Part shown: positions 6,759-9,706 of the stretch, piece by piece
How the letters are laid out: every line of letters starts with the position of its first letter
How positions within the stretch are numbered: position 1 is the first letter of the stretch
From: Chlorobiaceae bacterium
GTDB taxonomy: Bacteria > Bacteroidota > Chlorobiia > Chlorobiales > Chlorobiaceae
NCBI GenBank assembly: GCA_013336025.1
Contig: JAAXUM010000036.1
Span: forward strand, 1-9,706
Direction: 5' to 3'
DNA length: 9,706 nucleotides
The notes under the pieces: generated by a model
What the model was told of the DNA's origin: nothing
Seen by the model: only the letters and a program-made list of their open reading frames with translations
Databases searched by the model: none
Made by a program: the position numbers and the translations under genes

Positions 6759-7304
6759 TTGTCATTTGTCCCTGAAAAAATCTTCTTCACAAAAGGTGTG
6801 GGAAGACACAAAGAGTATCTATCCTCATTCGAGCTTGCCCTGAGAGATGCAAAAATCGAAAAATGCAACCTCGTAACTGTTTCAAGTATCTTTCCTCCAA
6901 AATGCCGGCGCATCAGCGTTGATGAGGGATTGGCGCTGCTCTCTCCAGGTCAGATAACCTTTGTCGTCATGGCCCGTAACTCAACCAATGAATACAATCG
7001 CCTGATTGCCGCATCAGTCGGTGTTGCCATACCGGCCGATGACACGCAGTACGGCTATCTCTCGGAACACCATCCGCTTGGAGAATCTGCGGAACAGTGC
7101 GGTGAATATGCGGAAGACCTCGCCGCAACCATGCTGGCAACAACCCTCGGCATTGAGTTTGACCCAAACAAGGACTGGGACGAACGTGAAGGCATCTACC
7201 AGATGAGCGGTAAAATCATCAACTCCTACAACATCACACAATCGGCAGAGGGTGAAAACGGCCTCTGGACAACCGTGATCTCATGCGCCGTCCTTCTTCC
7301 ATAA
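6759..7304 (+). CDS. pdaD: Pyruvoyl-dependent arginine decarboxylase
   Basis: A 181-aa proenzyme that converts arginine to agmatine, the first step of polyamine synthesis. [11 protein letters not shown] (37-47) is the self-processing site: cleavage between Ser42 and Ser43 leaves a beta chain and an alpha chain whose Ser43 becomes the pyruvoyl group. Glu103 in YLSEHHPLG corresponds to the conserved catalytic Glu of the Methanocaldococcus enzyme, and [21 protein letters not shown] is a typical core. Start: TTG at 6759, with AAGGAG (6745-6750) 8 nt upstream; no ATG suits. The gene stands alone, with no other polyamine genes in the window. It converges with the PAS regulator gene. This enzyme class is mostly archaeal but also occurs in green sulfur bacteria. 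A histidine decarboxylase relation is distant and unlikely. Confidence 0.92.
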   Translation: MSFVPEKIFFTKGVGRHKEYLSSFELALRDAKIEKCNLVTVSSIFPPKCRRISVDEGLALLSPGQITFVVMARNSTNEYNRLIAASVGVAIPADDTQYGYLSEHHPLGESAEQCGEYAEDLAATMLATTLGIEFDPNKDWDEREGIYQMSGKIINSYNITQSAEGENGLWTTVISCAVLLP

Positions 7305-7328
7305 AAAGCAATAATAAAAACCAAACGC

Positions 7329-7360
7329 CCGCATCCATCAGCGGTTGTCCGGACTTTTTT
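7329..7360. terminator. Weak hairpin and T-run between convergent pdaD and the PAS regulator gene
   Basis: CCGC (7329-7332) pairs with GCGG (7341-7344); T7355-T7360 follows on the plus strand. On the minus strand a run of five T (complement of A7316-A7320) lies past the stem. The stem is short and the plus T-run is 10 nt away, so this is a poor but possible bidirectional terminator in the 136-nt convergent gap. Nothing else is seen there. Confidence 0.3.
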
Positions 7361-7440
7361 CAGGCATAGCGACGATGAATGCAATGCGGGTTATAACAGT
7401 AAAAAAACAGGGGGAGGCAGAGGAGAACTTACGATACTCG

Positions 7441-8433
7441 TTATTTCTTTGCGATAAGCGACAAAACGATATCCGAATATTTCAGAAACGCATCATGACC
7501 AAGCGGAGTTATCCTGTATACCGTTTGCGGCTTACGCGCAAGAAACTCCTTATCGCAACTGATATATCCCGCAGACTCAAGCATCCGCATGTGAACACTT
7601 AAACTACCGTCTGAAGCCTTGATTTTGTCCCTGATTTCCACAAAACAGGCCTGTTTGACCGTGTAAAGATATGAAAGCGCTGCGAGGCGTATTCTTGTAT
7701 GAATAACACTGTCAAACAACTGGTGATTAAAGTCAATGTTATCAACGTCCGGCATGTTTACGATATCGCCCCGGCTTGTGTCTGTAAAAAAAGTATTTTG
7801 CCTCTCAGGCTCCTTTTTAACATCTCTCTCCGAAATCGTAATATAAATGTAACACTCCTCACCATCTGTGCTCAATGCAGCATCAAAGCGAACGACAGGT
7901 TCCTTAAAATCATCTTTGTGCAGATCGGTTTCAGGTGATTCTTCCGCTTTCAAAATTTCATCGTTGAAAAGCACTACTTCACAGAATGCTTGTTTTTGTC
8001 CACTGAAAACCCTTTCCAGAAAAGACCGTAAAACCGGACGATCTTCATCAGCAACAAATCTTTCCAGAGAGCCACCCTTCAATAATGCTCGATCACGACC
8101 AAAATACTTTGCGGCAGTCAGATTAACTTCAAGTATGGTGCCATCTCTTGAAATTGTCATATAGCTGTGAGGAACAATATCATAATGCTCTTCATAACGC
8201 TTCAGAAGACTCTCCAGCTCTCCTTTGGAATGAAGCATTTGCTCATTTTGCATTTCAAGCTCCAAGTGGCGCGCCTCCATTTCATACATAATGCGGCGCA
8301 TCTCATCATGCAGAGGAGAGGGCTTCGTTTGCTTCTGCCTGGGCAATTTGACACGTTCTTCAGCCCGTCCATGCAACATTATTCCATCCTGCTCATATAC
8401 TCTGTTCTTATTCATAGTCTTAGAAAATTTCAT
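7441..8433 (-). CDS. PAS domain-winged helix (HTH_34-like) transcriptional regulator
   Basis: A 330-aa cytoplasmic protein. Residues about 41-85 are a Glu/Met-rich coiled coil (HDEMRRIMYEMEARHLELEM..). Residues about 82-205 are a PAS domain of the type found on sensor kinases (HYDIVPHSYMTISRDG, ILEVNLTAAKYFGRDR, FCEVVLFNDE). After a linker, about 238-328 is a winged helix: HTRIRLAALSYLYTVKQACF, then SLSVHMRMLESAGYISCDK as the recognition helix region, and TVYRITPLGHDAFLKY. That last domain is MarR/ArsR-like. No kinase, receiver or transmembrane segment is present, so it appears to be a one-component sensor that binds DNA directly. Start choice is uncertain: the ATG at 8433 has no clear ribosome site, while the in-frame ATG at 8379 has AGGA 7 nt before it. 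CCGT/ACGG half-sites lie just upstream, suggesting self-regulation. Confidence 0.8.
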   Translation of the reverse strand: MKFSKTMNKNRVYEQDGIMLHGRAEERVKLPRQKQTKPSPLHDEMRRIMYEMEARHLELEMQNEQMLHSKGELESLLKRYEEHYDIVPHSYMTISRDGTILEVNLTAAKYFGRDRALLKGGSLERFVADEDRPVLRSFLERVFSGQKQAFCEVVLFNDEILKAEESPETDLHKDDFKEPVVRFDAALSTDGEECYIYITISERDVKKEPERQNTFFTDTSRGDIVNMPDVDNIDFNHQLFDSVIHTRIRLAALSYLYTVKQACFVEIRDKIKASDGSLSVHMRMLESAGYISCDKEFLARKPQTVYRITPLGHDAFLKYSDIVLSLIAKK

Positions 8434-8461
8434 CTTGTTCTGAAGCCGCTTTACCCATTCT

Positions 8462-8505
8462 CCGTAAAACGATCATTTATCAACAACGGTCTCCCGTAAC
8501 GGAAA
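8462..8505 (-). promoter_or_regulatory. Candidate promoter with repeated CCGT/ACGG operators of the PAS regulator gene
   Basis: On the minus strand TTTCCG (8505-8500) and TGATAA (8482-8477) form a -35/-10 pair with a 17-nt spacer. Half-sites crowd it: CCGTAACGG (8494-8502, perfect palindrome), ACGG-TCTC-CCGT (8486-8497, inside the spacer) and CCGT-AAA-ACG (8462-8471, near the expected transcript start). This is the classic placement for autorepression. The regulator's identity is inferred from adjacency. Confidence 0.45.
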
Positions 8506-8684
8506 GAATTGATGTGCTGACTGAGTGCCCTTACAACTCATTTTTTATAACAGTATCAGCCAAAAGAAAAAAGTTTCTCTTAAAAAAGGAGGGATTTCCC
8601 ATGTCATAGAGACAGCCACAGAAACACATACAAATCTTACAGTAAATACCTGTAGAAAAAGCCCTCATCAATACACGGTATATA

Positions 8685-8701
8685 TACAATAACTTATTGT
8701 A
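8685..8701. repeat. Inverted repeat TACAAT-N5-ATTGTA
   Basis: Perfect 6-nt arms 8685-8690 and 8696-8701 around AACTT, with imperfect AT continuation outward. It could be an operator or a short hairpin; nothing assigns it. Confidence 0.5.
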
Positions 8702-8853
8702 CATACTTAGTTTAGCAATAATCCATTAAAAAAAAAACTATCAGCACTGTCTTTTTATGATCAAAAAACAAACTGAGGCCGAATAAAGCTTTTTCATCAC
8801 ATCTGCGCAACAAAACGCATAAAATAAAAGTGATACAACCTGAACTTCATGGT

Positions 8854-8875
8854 ATTATAAAAAATTTTTTATAAT
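8854..8875. repeat. Perfect 22-nt AT palindrome
   Basis: The left arm ATTATAAAAAA (8854-8864) is followed at once by its exact reverse complement TTTTTTATAAT (8865-8875), with no spacer. A gap-free, wholly A/T palindrome could extrude as a cruciform, bend DNA or bind a dimeric protein. The setting is the long spacer before the secreted-protein gene. Confidence 0.8.
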
Positions 8876-9001
8876 TCTTCACGCGATTATCACATCAATA
8901 ACAAGCAAATCGTTTTAATGCTGTCAGTTAAGTCATCACCGGCACATCAGGCGTATACTAATTTATGTGAACTTTTTGTTTTTGTGATCAATTATTATAG
9001 A

Positions 9002-9024
9002 TGTACTTTTGAAATGCAAGTACA
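9002..9024. repeat. Inverted repeat TGTACTT-N9-AAGTACA upstream of the secreted-protein gene
   Basis: Perfect 7-nt arms 9002-9008 and 9018-9024, ending 53 nt before the ATG at 9078. It may be an operator, or a stem in the leader RNA that protects or regulates the message. Confidence 0.6.
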
Positions 9025-9077
9025 ATGTTCTTGTGATGAAAAAAAACACTCTCAATAAAACGAAAAGGAGTCGCATC

Positions 9078-9566
9078 ATGAAAAAGACATTCGCAACCGT
9101 CCTCGTAGCAGCTGCAGTATTAGGATTTGGAAGCACATCGTTTGCTGGTAATGGAGGATCCCTTCATAACGGAGCCCCTCTGGCAGATGACATCCTTGTA
9201 CTTCTGAACAATCAGGCCACAACGACCACGAACACACAGAACAACCCCAGTATTTCTGTCGGTGACATTTCCGCTGCCATTGCCAGTGCAACAGCGCCTG
9301 CATTCGTGACCCAGGGCGACATTGCCTATGCTGTAGCGTCCGCAACCCAGGAATCATCATTTCCTGCACTTGAGTGGGTAGTAACACCGCTTATCGCTGC
9401 AGGTGTGGGCGTCGGTGATGCTAATGGATCTGACGGAATGACCGTTGGAAATATTGATGTCGGCGGAGCAGTCGGTTCCGGTGTTGGCGTCAACCTTGGC
9501 GGCGCTGTATTTGAATCGATCAACTCGGCAACAGCAATTGCCATCAACGGCACACTGGGCAACTGA
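9078..9566 (+). CDS. Secreted Gly/Ala/Ser-rich repeat protein of unknown function
   Basis: From the ATG at 9078 this is 162 aa. AAGGAG (9065-9070) lies 7 nt upstream, better than the in-frame ATG at 9009. Residues 1-23 are a clear Sec signal peptide (MKKTFATVLVAAAVLGFGST then SFA, cut before GNGG). The mature protein has a Thr/Asn-rich stretch (47-57), then two copies of an 11-residue unit, GDISAAIASAT (62-72) and GDIAYAVASAT (80-90), 18 residues apart. A Gly/Val-rich end carries VGNIDVGGAVGSGVGVNLGG (123-142) and INSATAIAINGTLGN. It has no cysteine, no lipobox and no membrane span after the signal. Such composition fits an exported surface, fibre or matrix protein, but I recognise no family. 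The good ribosome site, TGA-TAA double stop and strong downstream hairpin suggest high expression. Confidence 0.75.
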   Translation: MKKTFATVLVAAAVLGFGSTSFAGNGGSLHNGAPLADDILVLLNNQATTTTNTQNNPSISVGDISAAIASATAPAFVTQGDIAYAVASATQESSFPALEWVVTPLIAAGVGVGDANGSDGMTVGNIDVGGAVGSGVGVNLGGAVFESINSATAIAINGTLGN

Positions 9567-9612
9567 TAAAGATTCAAAGATTGCCCGGCACAACATAGTC
9601 TGAACGCTCTTG

Positions 9613-9640
9613 CCCGGTCGGAAAAATATTTCCGGCCGGG
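9613..9640 (+). terminator. Strong hairpin downstream of the secreted-protein gene
   Basis: CCCGGTCGGAAA (9613-9624) and TTTCCGGCCGGG (9629-9640) pair over 12 positions with one G-T wobble around a 4-nt loop, 46 nt past the stop. No T-run follows, so it may be a non-canonical terminator or a 3' end stabiliser. GGGCAA (9557-9562) at the gene's end can also pair with TTGCCC (9581-9586). Confidence 0.6.
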
Positions 9641-9706
9641 TAAAGGCAAATCAAATAAATACCTGTAAAATGAAACATATCATGTATTTATTGGGGGCTG
9701 TAACAC

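Larger units (their letters stand above)
8506..9077. other. AT-rich gene-free region with several inverted repeats
   Basis: No credible protein gene is seen on either strand. Contents: TGAGT/ACTCA (8522-8526, 8536-8540) followed by T8541-T8546, a weak terminator-like hairpin; a strong AGGAGG (8587-8592) before a two-codon ATG TCA TAG (8601-8609); TACAG/CTGTA (8638-8642, 8650-8654); the repeats listed separately; and a TATACT (8954-8959) that may be a -10 of the secreted-protein gene. A small RNA is possible but not shown. Confidence 0.5.

Noticed and set aside
8522..8546. Intrinsic terminator TGAGT/ACTCA plus six T
   Set aside because: The stem has only 5 pairs, two of them GC, with a 9-nt loop and no gene reading into it.
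8966..8990. CRP/FNR-like site (TGTGA ... TGTGATCA) before the secreted-protein gene
   Set aside because: The two TGTGA elements are direct, not inverted, and neither CRP nor FNR symmetry is met.
9670..9706. Possible start of a plus-strand gene (MKHIMYLLGAVT..) cut by the window edge
   Set aside because: Only 12 codons are visible and neither ATG (9670, 9682) has a ribosome site. It cannot be supported.

Overview
The window looks like a chromosomal segment of a green sulfur bacterium (Chlorobiaceae, Chlorobium/Pelodictyon-like). This is inferred from the gene mix: a pyruvoyl-dependent arginine decarboxylase, a Porin_5-like outer-membrane protein beside a lone PstS, a UmuDC pair, moderate GC in the genes and AT-rich spacers. 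No phage, transposon, CRISPR array, tRNA or rRNA was seen.

Left part (1-4234, all minus strand). Two transcription groups run leftward. The first is an outer-membrane porin followed by a solo PstS-type phosphate-binding protein, ending at a clear intrinsic terminator (81-110). Upstream of the porin are three hexamers spaced exactly 11 nt apart and followed by a plausible -10, which resembles a PhoB/PhoP box and ties the pair to phosphate starvation. The second is a compact operon: a PlsC-like acyltransferase with an unusual HX4E motif, an overlapping GNAT-fold protein resembling N-acyl amino acid synthases/LuxI-type enzymes, and a small protein resembling the first part of a MurB-type FAD-binding domain.

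Centre (4388-7304, plus strand). umuD and umuC encode a translesion DNA polymerase V-like system, 18 nt apart. A 124-aa protein of unknown function follows, preceded by a perfect ACCGTAACGGT palindrome. Next is a pyruvoyl-dependent arginine decarboxylase (agmatine/polyamine synthesis) read from a TTG start.

Right part (7305-9706). A minus-strand regulator joins a coiled coil, a PAS domain and a C-terminal winged helix. Its own promoter region carries several CCGT/ACGG half-sites, the same motif as in front of the 124-aa gene. This suggests an uncharacterised PAS-winged-helix regulon. About 640 nt of AT-rich, gene-free DNA with several inverted repeats then leads to a secreted 162-aa Gly/Ala/Ser-rich protein with internal repeats, followed by a strong hairpin.

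The best leads are the proposed operator family of the PAS regulator, the Pho-like box of the porin/PstS pair, and the acyltransferase pair with its MurB-like companion.
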